Source of the DNA: Melieria omissa
Taxonomy: Eukaryota; Arthropoda; Insecta; Diptera; Ulidiidae
Direction: 5' to 3'
DNA: 64,000 nt
Assembly: GCA_963971225.1 (NCBI GenBank)
Contig: OZ020269.1
Location: forward strand, 28,127,783 to 28,191,782
Shown here: in pieces, positions 40,364 through 51,865 of the stretch
How positions within the stretch are numbered: position 1 is the stretch's first letter
How the letters are laid out: each line of letters starts with the position of its first letter
Made by a program: the position numbers and the translations under genes
The notes under the pieces: model-generated
What the model was told of the DNA's origin: nothing
The model's input: the letters and a program-made list of their open reading frames with translations, nothing else
Databases searched by the model: none

Positions 40364-43300
40364 ATGGACGAGGAACCGAACGAGCGCAGCACGCTTCTGG
40401 CAAAGAATAAACGCGGCCGCCGCATAGACACAGCCGGAAATGCCAACGACGATACTTCCGATCTGCACATTTCGGACGTGCAGTCGGAGCGGTCACTGGG
40501 GGAGCATTCCGTGGCGAGCTCAAGTGATCTGTACGAAATAGAGTTTTGCTGCAGCCGACTGAAATATTATTTGATCGAGCCAATGGTGTTAATTCTGCTA
40601 TTCGCCTACAGTCTGTCGTGTAAGTCGTGTCGACTGTCCCCGGCTTTGGTGGTTTCTTACTGCATTCCCATCAATTTTCAGCTACGATCGTGAAGAATCA
40701 AATAATCTATCAGACTTGTGTTGCAGTATTTGCATACAATGAGAGCGACTGCAAACTGCTGGGCACCAAAGATGCCAACAATCACACCAAGGTAAGTGCT
40801 AGGAAAGGCGGCCGGCGAAGATGTAATAAATGTAGGATAAGTGAGATAGTGTCTGGAAGATTGAAGGGGAATACCCCCACGAAGCTAAAGTGATATTAAG
40901 AAAACTTGGTGAAAAATAGCATAAGAATGTTTCAAAATGTTTTTAAAATTGCCAGTTGTGATAGTACGTGAGATATGTAAGAATTTGGGTGTGAATTTTA
41001 AGGGCTTACATCACTTTGGAAAACAAATTTTGTAAATTTTGTAATTGGCTGAAATGGTCCTTAACTACTCTAAAATGAAAGGCATCAATTAAAAAGGAAT
41101 TATTACATTGAACATTTTCGATGCACTTTGCGCAGTTTTCCTCATATTTAAAACTTTACACGCGCTTTTTTAAACTATGTTTACCCAAACAATTTCATCC
41201 GATTGTTTTAGATTCTACTGTTTTAGATAAATTATCTACACATGATTTTTGAAATTGTTACAAACTAATAGTTAAGTTGCTAACAAAAGTTTATAAAAAG
41301 TGATTAAGTTTTTTATAAACTAAACAACTTTTTGATAAACAATCAATAAGTACACAAAATCTCAATACTCTGCAGATTAGGTTAGGAGACTTTGATTGGT
41401 AGACAGCCTCTTTATTTCGATCTTACATCTCGAAATACGTGGACAGTCCGATAAGTACTTAGCCCCACCGCCCGATGGTGCCACTATCGTAAGAGAGATT
41501 TACTATCGTGTAGTACATCCTCGTAGACGGCTACTGTCAAAATTTCAGCCATATTGGATTTGTAGTTTTGTTTTGACCGCGTGTGGAAACGAACGTGTCC
41601 GCGGATTTTAGAAAAATGGAAAATAGCAATATCGGTCGGTGATTCGCCAAATTGGTCGCATTAGGCTACAAACAGCTACCCCATCCACCGTATTCTCCAG
41701 ATTTGGCCCCGTGTGACTTCTTTTTGTTTCCAAACTTGAAGAAGTCACTCGCCGGGCAGACATTTGAGGCGAATGAGGAGGTTATCGCCGCCACGGAGGC
41801 CTCCAGAAAACGTATTTTTCAGACGGGTTAAAGAAGTTGGAGCATCGCTGCGTCAAGTGTATCGGGTTGAAAGGAGACTACGTTGAGAAATAAATCACCA
41901 CTTTTCCAAAATTCTCGTTTTTCTTTTGTAGGCTAAGTACTTATCGGACACCCACGTACATTTTGCTGTTCAACGAAATAGCAAACATCATTTCAAATTC
42001 ATGTTTCTCGTGTCCAAAGTTAATTGAAAATGGTATTTCAATATAGTTTTTCACCAGTAGTTCTGTGGGACAGGATTGAGTGTTAACCCTCTAGTTCCCA
42101 AGATTTTAATCTTGTTAAAAAAACTACCAGTGATAGTTTTGTGTTGGAGAAGTAATGTTTGTTCAGGCCTAGAGGCATGTTTGAAAAATATAGCAACAAA
42201 AATTTTTCAATGGAGTTTTGTAATTATTTAAAAACTTTAATTTTTTTAATATAAACACAAATAATGATCTTTTTTACATTGCGATGTATCAAAATTTTGG
42301 TGCAAATAGGAAAAAATTGTGTAAATATTGAAACAAATATAATCAATGACCGTTAATTATTTACGCTTTTCATCCCAAGCAGGCCTGCAGACACTCTAGG
42401 CTTTGGGTTAGGTAGGAGGAGTGTAACAAGTTTTTTCACAATTTTATTTTATCAAAGAACACATTAACAGCTACTCATCAATAATTTTTTTAAGTTTTTT
42501 TGAGGCTCAAAATTTATTTTAAACAATCTTTGTTTCTCACACAATTTCAAAAACATTTATTTGCATACTTTCTCACAAAACTTCAACTTTGTCTTACAAT
42601 TACTGCCGTTGTGAAAGTGGCAGCGTTAACTGACTACATTTATTTTATAAAATGGAGATTGCTATTTCCATACGTGTAAAATCAGCTAGAAAAATCATAA
42701 GGTGTAATTTACAGAATTTTTTTAGCTTAGGATGTCTACAGGCCTTTTTGGGAACTAGAGAGTTAAACAGTGCTATTACCTTCATGGCTGCCTGAACAAA
42801 GAAATCGGGTTTCATTTTCATGGAACATTGCTTGTTAGTCAATGCATTGGCTTGTATTACGTATCATTTAGGTATGTATTGTGTTTACAAATAACAGAAC
42901 GGCAAAATATGGTTTATGGTTTTGAGAATATTTCACACATCTTTTATTTTGTAAATAAGATAAGCATATCATATAGGAACAACAACAAAAATTATGAGGA
43001 TGAACTACTCAGTGCTGCAGCTATTTTGAAAGCCGATTCGTTGGGCACAAATTATTCACATTTATTTTAAGTTGCGAAAATCAAATTAAGCCTAAGCTTG
43101 CGGAACTCTTCACATTGGGTTTTTAAAACTATGAAGAAAATGTTTCGATCACCTATGTATACTAGCTGGAAGCTAGTAGCTTATCATATAAAAACTTATG
43201 AAAAATTAACATAGTGAAATACTTAATTAATTCAATTTAAATTTTAATGCACTCAATTCGTTGTTATCAGGACTAAATAAAAAAATAGTAGGGGAATTCT

Positions 43301-46300
43301 TTATAATGTGCCATCCCATGGCTTTTTCTGCGTATAACTCGTTAGAAAATTAACTTATCGCCAATGTTAATATACCGTGTAAAGTGTTAAAAATCGACAC
43401 CCTAAAATTTTTTTATTTAAAGTGCCACCACCTAAAAAATTCACAAAAAATGTAGAAATCTCAGGTTAAAAAGCATGATTTAGAAAATTTACGAAAAATT
43501 ATTGAGTTTAATTTGAATTGAATAGAAAATGACCGAAAGCAAAATGCAAATTGAATGGTAACTAATAAAACGAATAAATATATGGAAATTAATAAACAAA
43601 ACTGAAGTATCTAATTCATTCCTCATGATAGGATTAGAGAAAAGCTGACTGAGAACACTTTAAATTCATTTTAATAACGATTCCGAGCAATAAAAAGTCA
43701 TTTTACCGACATAGGACCACAAAACAATGAAAAAAGAGGGGTGGCACTTCACAAACAAAAAAAAAAGGTGGCACCTAACATTTTCATGCCATTTCGGAAA
43801 TCATTGAATAAATGTTACGATATGCTTGGATATCATTTCGGATTATGAAAAAGCATTAAAAATTAAGTCCAACACTGATATTTACCTTAGTTTTTTGCGC
43901 TTTTTTGATTTCTTTTTTACAGCAAGAAAAACCTTTAGTTTTTATTTTTATTTTTTTCATAACCAAATTTGACACTTTTTTTTACCCAGTCTGTGTTATT
44001 GCATCTGTTGCCTCAAAATCCACATTAAAATGTATGTTGTCATATATACCTTAATTGACGATAGGAATTGTTTTGCTTGGATTGCTGGAATGTCAAAATC
44101 AAACAGGGGTGGCACATTAGAAAGAGTGGCACCTTACAAAGAATTCCCCTACTAAAAAATTATTCATTTCTCGCAGCACATCGAAACAGAAGTGCAGCCG
44201 TATGCAGCCCACATCTTCATGTACTCCTCCCTCATTGAGAGCATTGTGCCGGCGTTGTGCGGCGTGTTTATAGGCGCGTGGTCAGATCGCTTCGGCCGCA
44301 AGCCATTGCTGATGATTGCATTCTGCGGTGCGTACCTGGCAAAGCAAAACTGCCCAGCACCTTAATTCAACATCACAAAAAAATTAATTTCTCAACAACA
44401 CATTTGCACTCAGGTTTCGCGTTTTACTACACCATCGCTGCGATTCTTGCGCAACTGGCCACCGTGCAACCTGTCAGTCCCTGGTACTTCTTGCTCGCTG
44501 TGTTGCCGCAATCGCTGCTGGGCGGCAATGTGACCCTCTCGGTGGCTGCCTTTTGTTACATTTCGGATGTGTCGAGTGCACAAGAGCGTCCCTACAGGTA
44601 AGCTTGCGGTGTTTTCATTCTTCCCAACTTCTAATCATTCCTCGTCAATCAAAGACAATTTTTACTATTTTTTATATTGTCAAATAACTAACTAGAGAGA
44701 TACTGATTATGCCAGTGGAGTTCACTCTTCATAACATTTTTGATGTAAACTTGCTATCATAGCAATCTGTCGCCGCTTCGAAAACATGCGAAAATTCGAA
44801 AATTGCTACGATAGCAGCTTTAGGTGTAATGCAATGAAGAGTGAACTCCACTACTGTCTTTGACTCAATCGCAGGTTGGTTTTCTATGAGGCGGCCGTTT
44901 ATGTTGGCCTCATGACAGGTGCATTGGCCTCCGGCTATACGTACGAGGCCACCAACAGCGCAACGGTCTTTCTAATATCGGCCAGCGCTATAGTGCTGGC
45001 CATACTCATAATTGCTTTTTTTATACCGGAGAGTCTCAACTTGCGTCGCAATGCCGTCGCGTATAATGACAGCGACGCTGAGTCGGCCACCTCGAGCACA
45101 GCAGAGCGCCCACAATTTCAACGACTGTTCGACCTGGGTTTGTTGAAGGAAATGTTCTGGACCTGTTTCAAGCCGCGACAGTTCAACGATCGCTGCATCC
45201 TTTGGTTAGCCATCGTAACGCTGTTGACTTCAGTGTTTGTTATTGGTAGGTGAAATGGACAATTATTGTTTAGTCGTTTTTTTTTTTTAATGTTCTTGGT
45301 TTTTGCTACAGATGGCTCCATGAATGTTTTTTATTTGTTTATAAGGGAGAAATTCCATTGGACAATTAAAGAGTATTCGCTGTATGAGACTGTTAGTATT
45401 TTTGTGTCAACAATGGGAAATATTCTTGGAATTTGGGCACTACGCAAAGTAAGTAAAGCACAAATGTTTATTATGTACAATAAGTAATAAATATTTTTGT
45501 ATAAAAAATCTACAAAATTCCATGTAGTTACTAGTAGTGATATGACTATCCTACTGTCGTTGTTGTATGAAAAAGAGGCTTCAAAAATATGTGCACTTAC
45601 TTACCTCGCCTCTCTTTTGTTCGTTAATTTTTGAACTTATTGCTCCAAAGATTTGTAATACTTAAACTTTCTTAATATTTAGTGTCACTAGAACACTTTT
45701 ATATGCCCAAGTATGCTCATCCTCTCTTCCTTTAAACGACTGAAACGCTTTTACATTTATATCTTTATTCTTTTTTCTTTTTAATATTTTATTTTTTAAC
45801 AGGGTGCGGAGAACGATCAAAATACGATCTTTCTCACGAATAATCGCAACCAAAAACTGAGTGCTTCTAATTTCTCGCGAGCGATAAAGTTGCGCTGCGA
45901 GCAAAAGCATTTACGATCTCTCACGAGAAATCTAAATGTTCGGAAAAATCGCGAATGAGAAAATGTCGCTGCAAGCGTCGTCAGTTCGATCTCTCGCGAT
46001 CGTTCGTTTGTTGCGAGCGCTTGTTGTAAAACTCAATCAGTAACTCGTATTGTGAAGATTGAATCTTTGAACGATCGCGATCGTTCGTTTGCGCAATAAA
46101 TAATGTATATAGGAGTTTGAGCAGTTTGCTATTATACTCGGCTGCTACTGACTGCAGTTTATTTCCTAAAGGAAACTTATGTATAGAAGTTTGTAGATTT
46201 TAAAGACCTTTTGTTAGGAAAATTATAACAAAAAAATAGAAAACTTTGTGTTATGTTTGTATATGGTCTCGTAATGCCTTTTAGTGTTTCCTTATACACT

Positions 46301-49300
46301 AGTCAGAATAAGTTTGCGTACAAGGGGTACGTAGTTTTTTCATATGAAAAATAAATCACTTAAAGAAATTTTTCAAAAACAAAATATTTTTTATTTTTTG
46401 CGTAAACTTAGTTCTTTTATTCCATTAAGATAATAATAACAAAAACTTGACAAAACTGTAAAAGGAGGGCCAAAAACAAAATATGTTATGAATTCACCTC
46501 AGAAAAAGTTTGCGTACAAGATGAGATTATGTAGTTAAAATTCAATTGAAACTAAGTTTTGTCCAAAAATTAATAACTTTGTGAATTTTCTTTTCTCGCT
46601 TGAACTCCCTGCAGAAGTTTTGGCGCAAATTTTTTTTAATTCGGTGTTTTTTCAGCGGTTATTTTGTTATATCCTTGAATTGTTGTATTGGTTAACTATA
46701 TCTTAGAAGATGGAGTGTTGTTGGGCTCAGGGTTTAACTGAACCCCTTATATACTCAATTAGATGCACGGTAGGTGACTAGGGAGGGACTTTTGCAACTT
46801 TGTTGAGCCAGTTAATAGCAAACATAGCTTCGCAACGTATGCATTGCGCGCTAAGGTTGAAAAGAAATGTTGGAATCTGATCCAAAGTTTTGAAAACCTT
46901 GGCTTACATAAGCTTTTAGAATATGTAAATAACCCCCCGGAAACATTTCTGAATAAAACAACACAGCCTGCTCACTCCTTTTCCTGACATGCAGCCCCAT
47001 ACCATATCTCCACATATGCTATGCTTCACTGTTAATTTCAGATTTTTGTTATTAACAAAATTCTGTTCAAATTAGTTGATGCTTTTTAATTCCAAATATG
47101 CCAAACCATTATCAAATAATAATGAAAGGTCCCACTTTCTATAGATAACAACATTTCGTTCCGGAAATCCGGTTTTTTAGACTCCTTGATGGACTCTTTT
47201 ACGAAAGCAATTCTGTGCTCCTTGTAAGTAAGCTAAGTATGGGCTTCTTACATGCTGTTATGTAGGGGAAGTATGTTTTTTTCAGAACTTTTCTTATAAA
47301 GTCACTACTAATGGGGTTTATAAAATATTTCTGTACATTTCTGAAGATATTGGATGCAACCAGCCTTAGATTGTGATGCACTGATCGCAAACAATCGAAT
47401 CCTCTTGCTCGGGTAACTTAAGAAAATGGTCAGATCGTAGTAACCAAACAAGATTTTCTGTTTTTTTTTTTAGATTTAAGATGGCTTTTTGAAATGACGA
47501 ATGTGCTCTCCCAAAAGTTTCCCTAATTTCATGAAATTTTTTGTCAATTTTGAAAAGTTTTTGTAAGATTATTCTTTATCCATTTTTAATATTTTTCTGT
47601 TGAATTCTATTGCTTTCTATAAAATTTCAAGCACATATACGGTTCCAAATATCTTACAAGTCCGTTTACTGTTCAATGGAATACAAATTTTCCAAAAAAA
47701 ATAAAGAGCATAACCGGAAGTTCCCGTTATTAGTTTTGTACGCAAACTTATTCTGCACCGTTTTGTGAGTATAGTGTCAATAAATACGAATACATGGAAA
47801 ATTATTATTTTAATTCATCTAAAACAGAACAAAAAGTGCAGTTAAGGCATATATGAATAATGTGGATAAGTTTTTATAAACAGAGAACCCATTTTTGAGG
47901 TCAAAATTAATCATAAAATATTTTTGACTTGCCTGTACGCAAACTTATTCTGACTAGTGTATGTATCCTTTAAGTTGTTTTCCACACAAAATGCACTTTG
48001 AAAAATCTGTGTCTTTATTATATGTAACAAGTTTCGTCTTGTCAATATTTGACACTTTGCCCATATTGATATAAAAAAAGCAAACGCACAAGAAAATAAT
48101 TTCACAAATCGTCCTTCGTCCGTATATATCGCAAAATAGACTAAATTCAATGATTGTTTGCAGCCACGCTCTACCGACGAACGTTACAAAAATTCGTTCG
48201 CGATCGATCAAACATTCGCTCGCGAACGATCGATCAAACATTCGCTCGCGAACGCTCGTTTTGGGATTGTATTTTATCGCGAGAAATACTTGAGCAAACG
48301 AGCGGTTGCGAATGATATTCTGCATCAGCGTTCTTCCCACGACCCATGGCACAATAAACAAGGTAGTGGCAGGAAGGAGCGAATTTTATTTTTTTCTCGT
48401 CAGAGTTCGGTAGGTTGTCAGAAATTTTTGTCTGCTTTGTTTACATTCGGCGAACAGCATGGCCACTCAACTCTTTTTCTGTGAAATTTTAAGCATGTTT
48501 GCAATGACGAAAGGATATTATTTTTCCAATTTTCGTTAACTTTTATGAATTAACGCAAAATCGGCGAACTAGCACTTAGCACTTTTGCCCCTAATTGTAA
48601 AACAACAGATTAAAACAAAGAAGCTATGTACTTTTGCTGTTAATTGGTGTATTTTTACGTTCTCGAATAGACCAAGTGGTCTATTCGATGCTGGCAATAC
48701 TGTTGGCAAGAGAACCGTCCGTCCGATTTGACAATGAACCGAACAAAAACACTAACAAAATACACGTGAATTTTTTCGCTCCTTCCTGCCACTACCTTGT
48801 TTATTGTGCCATGCCACGACCGATCGCTTTCGTACGCTCGTTCGTTTGAAATGTGTATACATAAACTCGCTGCATACGATCTCTCACGAACGAATACGTA
48901 GGCAATGCATTCGCAACCGCTCGTTTGCTCAAGTATTTCTCGCGATAAAATACAATCGCAAAACGAGCCAATATGAGAAGATCGAATTTTCGATCGTTCG
49001 CGAGCGAATTTTTCCGCACCCTGTTTTTTAATAATAAATATTATTTTTTTTTAATATCTTTTTTAATATTTTTTTTATACAACAAAACGTGGTTACACGA
49101 TTTTTTAAATGTATAAACTGTTTATTTATAATTGAACAAATTTCGCATTGTCTTTTGTTGTAGATTTGCAAAATTCCCATTGTTCAGCTGGGCATTGTGG
49201 CGTTTCTGTGTGAAGCGGACAGCTGTTTGATGAAAGGATTCGCCTTTAACAGTTGGCAGCTGTATGTGGCTGTGGCAATGGGTGCACTCAAATCAATGGG

Positions 49301-51749
49301 TCATCCAATGTGTCGTACCATCATAACAAATATTGTGCCGGCCAATGAATTGGGTAAGTCTATTAAATATTTTCAATACGAGCTATTAAATACTAATAGC
49401 ATAGTCTATTAAATATCTACAGTATGTAGAATATCAGTATAAATTTTTGGTAAAGTTAAACTGCGGCTTGAAGCGACAGTTGGTAGCAGGTTTACAATAG
49501 TTTTAAGTTTTTAAAAATCAAAAAAACTATTACATCCCAAAACTAGAACGTGTCTCCTTTTCAAGCCAACATAAAAATAAGAACACATATTATTTCGCTG
49601 TCTTCTCTCCGCAAGAAATTACAAATTTCTGCTATTAAAACTGCCTATGAAATGGCTCCAAATTCAATTTTTCGAAAAAGCATACAAACTGTAAATTTTT
49701 ACGAAACCGATGAACAAATCTTTACAAACCCTAAACTCTTTAATGAAAAATGCAGACATCAATATATCTTTAACAGAGTAAATCATATTTGCCGAGACGT
49801 AAATTACACCGTGCGACAACATTTTTCACACCGGGAAAAATCCATATGTGCGTGAAACTAGAGAAATATAGTAATTATTTCCTTTGTCCTTGTCATCAAG
49901 CTGTCAAGCGACAGTTATATTGGCAGTGTTCTGTTATAAGAAATTGTGAATCAGTTTTGGCAACAATTTTCTTTGATAAAACTTGATGTATTCGTTCACA
50001 TAATTTGTAAGGTGCGTATCAAAACTATACGACACCATGCAAATGTTTTTCTTTTTATCCAGAAACTCTTTGTTTGTAACAATTTGACAAAAATCCAAAC
50101 ACAGAATGTGAGAGCATAGTTTATTGCTCAAAGTAAAGTTTTGTTGCTGTAGAAATTTTTTTACTGGAAGGTGTACGGTTAATTTTAATGGAATTACTCT
50201 CTTTGCTGCTCACCTGCAAGCGTATCAAAACTATACGACACTTAATTTTTTTCAATTTTATTCACATTTTTAGAACATAAACAACAACTTAACTTATTAA
50301 ATAAATGTTAAATAGCGCATCCTTTTGCTTGCCCTACATCAAATATCCTTTTTCTCATCGATTTGATCAAATTTGTGAGGATATTAGGCTCCAAATTGTT
50401 CCACTCTCGTAAAATGGAATTCATCAAGTCTTCCACTGTTTGGTATTGGGTGTTTTCAGCGTAAACACGTCTTGCCAGTATTCCCCAAACGTTCTCAATT
50501 GGATTTAGGTCAGGTGAGCACGCTGGCCACTCCATAAGTTCGACGGAACACATTTCTAAAAACGCTTTTGTTTGCCGGCTTGTATGAATAGCGGCATTAT
50601 CTTGCATGAAAATTAGCGGTCTTTCTCTATTTTCATTTAGATATGGCAATAGGCTACTCTCCAATACATCTATGTAGTCTGCGCTATTCATTCTGCAACT
50701 TACGAAGCGCAATTCAAGTGTGCTCGCCTTGTTGATAGCTCCCCACACCATAACAGATCCGCCACCAAAATTTCTCTTGGAAAATATGAGCGGTTATACC
50801 TATTTTACCTATACCTTTTTTTTCATAACTACCTATTTTTTTCTAGTCAAGCTACAAGCAATGATAAAAAATTATAAAAAATTATCTTAATGCATTAACT
50901 ATAGACCGGTCAATCCAACTTTTCTTAAATGTTCATATGGAATCATTTTACAAAAAAAAAGAGGAACTATACGCGGATTCAGAAAAATATTTTGGGCGTG
51001 GTTTCAAAAAGTAATTCTTTAATATTCATAATTTTTTATGTATATTCCTTTTAATTTGTATGCAGTTTTAAAGTCGACCCTAACATTTCGAAGAGAGGTT
51101 TCAACTCCCAAAACCATCCCCTGAATTCAACACTGAGAGTAACATTTCTATTAACAATAATGGCTTTAAAAGAAGTAAAAGTCACGGAAAATTTTATCAG
51201 TGTCGGAGTATAAAAATTAAAAAATTGCTTATGGAATGTTGATAATATAACCACATAGAAAATGTAAAGTTTAAATTTTTAACTTACCCCAGTAAAAACC
51301 TGTAGCGAAAGGGTTAAGAAAGCAATAATCATTAGAAACATTTGGCCTGAAGCGAAAGTCAGGCTGCCCGCGCTTTACAACAGCTGATAGCAAATTTTGA
51401 AATTTCTATGAGAAGAATAACATTTTACACAACTGTTACGATTTTGTATTTTCAGGCAAGATCTTCTCCTTCAATTCAGTTCTGCAGTCATTTTTACCGT
51501 TCATCGCCTCGCCGGTGTACACCGGCATATACGCGCTAACGCTAACCTCATTTCCGGGCTTCTTCAATGTGTTGAGCGCGAATTTGTACCTGGTGGCCGT
51601 TGCGTTTCTGCTGTGAGTACACAATTCGAATTTCCCCAAATCACTTTTGTATATGTGTGCGTTGAATGTTGAAATTGTTTTTAAATTGCAGCGTTATTCT
51701 GCGCAAAAGGCAAAGTTTTCCCGAATACTACGGACTACTGTTGAATTGA
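40364..51749 (+). CDS. MFS transporter, SLC46 / proton-coupled folate transporter-like, paralogue 1, complete
   Basis: This encodes a predicted twelve-helix major-facilitator carrier. Coding exons are 40364-40619, 40682-40791, 44177-44327, 44414-44597, 44875-45245, 45312-45448, 49164-49353, 51456-51612 and 51692-51749, all GT-AG. The joined length is 1614 nt, giving 537 residues. The N terminus (about 70 residues, MDEEPNERSTLLAKNKRGRR onward) is polar and cytosolic, with an acidic Ser-rich stretch. Helix 1 begins at YYLIEPMVLILLFAYSLS. The first outer loop has two glycosylation sequons (NESD and NHTK) and a Cys, as in SLC46 proteins. The MFS motif A is GAWSDRFGRK (155-164) and ERPYR closes helix 4-5. 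The long central loop is polar and Ser/Glu-rich. The substrate is unknown. It is paralogous to the gene at 58659. Intron 2 and introns 4, 6 and 7 carry transposons. Confidence 0.92.
41438..41956 (+). mobile_element. Internally deleted mariner element
   Basis: Terminal inverted repeats of about 26 bp (inner part GTCCGATAAGTACTTAGCC) lie at both ends, flanked by TA. The right half encodes the C terminus of a mariner-type transposase: LPHPPYSPDLAPCDFFLFPN, then LKKSLAGQTFEANEEVIAA, ending GLKGDYVEK and stop. This includes the third catalytic Asp of the DD34D triad in the YSPDLAPCD block. The first two Asp are deleted, so the copy cannot move by itself. It is 519 bp and lies in intron 2 of transporter 1. 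Confidence 0.88.
42087..42762. mobile_element. piggyBac-like non-autonomous element with TTAA target duplication
   Basis: The sequence is TTAA, then CCCTCTAGTTCCCAA, about 646 bp, then TTGGGAACTAGAGAG, then TTAA. The terminal repeats match at 14 of 15 positions. The AT-rich 676-bp interior has no transposase frame. It sits only 130 bp from the mariner to its left and about 525 bp from the MITE to its right. Confidence 0.8.
43288..44152. mobile_element. TA-flanked MITE with internal GTGGCAC repeats
   Basis: The sequence is TA, then GTAGGGGAATTCTTTRTAA, then the interior, ending in the inverted copy TTACAAAGAATTCCCCTAC and TA. The inverted repeats run for about 28 bp with a few mismatches. The motif GTGGCAC or GTGCCA(C/T) recurs at least six times near the two ends (43309, 43422, 43740, 43768, 44108 and 44125). 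It has no open frame and is 865 bp long. It ends 24 bp before exon 3 of transporter 1, so it supplies most of that branch point region. Confidence 0.75.
44713..44856. mobile_element. Foldback MITE in intron 4 of transporter 1
   Basis: CAGTGGAGTTCACTCTTCAT at the left end recurs inverted at the right (ATGAAGAGTGAACTCCACT), and the arms continue to pair (TTGCTATCATAGCAAT against ATTGCTACGATAGCAG). The 144-bp element is therefore almost entirely one imperfect hairpin. The CAG start is hAT-like, but I see no clear 8-bp duplication. It occupies half of a 277-bp intron. Confidence 0.7.
45800..49023. mobile_element. Non-autonomous hAT-like element, copy 1, split by a Tc1-like insertion
   Basis: The ends are CAGGGTGCGGA and TCCGCACCCTG, flanked on both sides by the identical 8-bp TTTTTTAA (45792-45799 and 49024-49031). 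CAGGG ends with an 8-bp duplication are typical of hAT transposons. Without the Tc1-like insert at 46297-47959 the element is about 1.56 kb, the same as copy 2. Both ends carry dense clusters of TCGCGATCGTTCG / CGCGAACGATCG motifs. An internal inverted repeat pairs 48265-48390 with 48770-48970. No transposase is encoded. It lies in intron 6 of transporter 1. Confidence 0.88.
46297..47959 (-). mobile_element. Decayed Tc1-like transposon nested in the hAT-like element
   Basis: Terminal inverted repeats start CACTAGTCAGAATAAGTTTG and are flanked by TA, which is a single TA in the empty site of hAT copy 2. Each end has a second, inner copy of AAGTTTGCGTACAAG about 197 bp inside the outer one (46310 and 46506; 47738 and 47934), the IR/DR layout of some Tc1-like elements. 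The minus strand carries transposase remnants. These are a helix-turn-helix-like part (RSVHHNLRLVASNIF and SSDFIRKVLKKT at 47199-47390), a GDMVWGCMSGKG-type block near 46990, and a SPTVHLIEYIRGSVK block near 46760 standing for the usual SPDLNPIEN. Stops and shifts break it, so it is a pseudo-transposase. Confidence 0.85.
50012..50788 (-). mobile_element. Tc1-like transposon fragment (DD34E), 3' half
   Basis: The minus-strand frame (about 50788 to 50308) encodes the C-terminal half of a Tc1-like transposase: GGGSVMVWGAINKAS, FMQDNAAIHTSRQTKAF, and CSPDLNPIENVWGILARRVY. The second catalytic Asp and the Glu are exactly 34 residues apart, hence DD34E. The first Asp is lost with the N-terminal half. 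Two direct copies of GCGTATCAAAACTATACGAC lie at 50014-50033 and 50220-50239, 206 bp apart, forming one IR/DR-type end. The other end is missing. The surviving reading frame is open, so the truncation is probably more recent than general decay. Confidence 0.87.
50968..51135 (-). mobile_element. hAT-like MITE (about 160 bp family), copy in intron 7 of transporter 1
   Basis: This is the reverse complement of the element at 53102-53257, with clear matches throughout (AAAAAGTAATTCTTTAATAT, TTTTAAAGTCGA and GTTTCAAC). It contains a short extra T-rich insertion and has degraded ends (CGCGGATTCA and CTGAATTCAACACTG). It is an older copy than the one at 53102. Confidence 0.75.
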
Positions 51750-51859
51750 ATACACATCCGCACCCACACTCACTCAGCTTTAATAGTGCTTTCCATGGAT
51801 TTATGTACATGTAGTTTTCATGGTTTTATACGACATAATTTTTAATTTTTAATGCGTTG

Positions 51860-51865
51860 AATAAA
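51860..51865 (+). terminator. Candidate poly(A) signal of transporter 1
   Basis: AATAAA lies 111 bases after the stop codon and is followed at once by GTGTGAGCTTTTGATTTTGG, a GU/U-rich downstream element. A second AATAAA lies about 100 bases further on, at 51964-51969. Confidence 0.55.

Larger units (their letters stand above)
40792..44176 (+). other. Intron 2 of transporter 1
   Basis: This is a 3.4-kb GT-AG intron made largely of three separate DNA transposons in a row (41438-41956, 42087-42762 and 43288-44152). The rest (40792-41437 and 42767-43285) is AT-rich sequence with no gene that I can see. Confidence 0.75.
45449..49163 (+). other. Intron 6 of transporter 1
   Basis: This is a 3.7-kb intron of which 3.2 kb is the hAT-like element with its Tc1-like insert. 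The remainder is AT-rich. Donor AAA|GTAAGT and acceptor TTGTAG are normal, so the insertion need not harm splicing. Confidence 0.8.

Noticed and set aside
47954..48361. 135-codon minus-strand frame, repeated at 55369-55773
   Set aside because: It lies inside the non-coding hAT-like elements. The repetition is due to element duplication, not a gene family, and no transposase motif is present.
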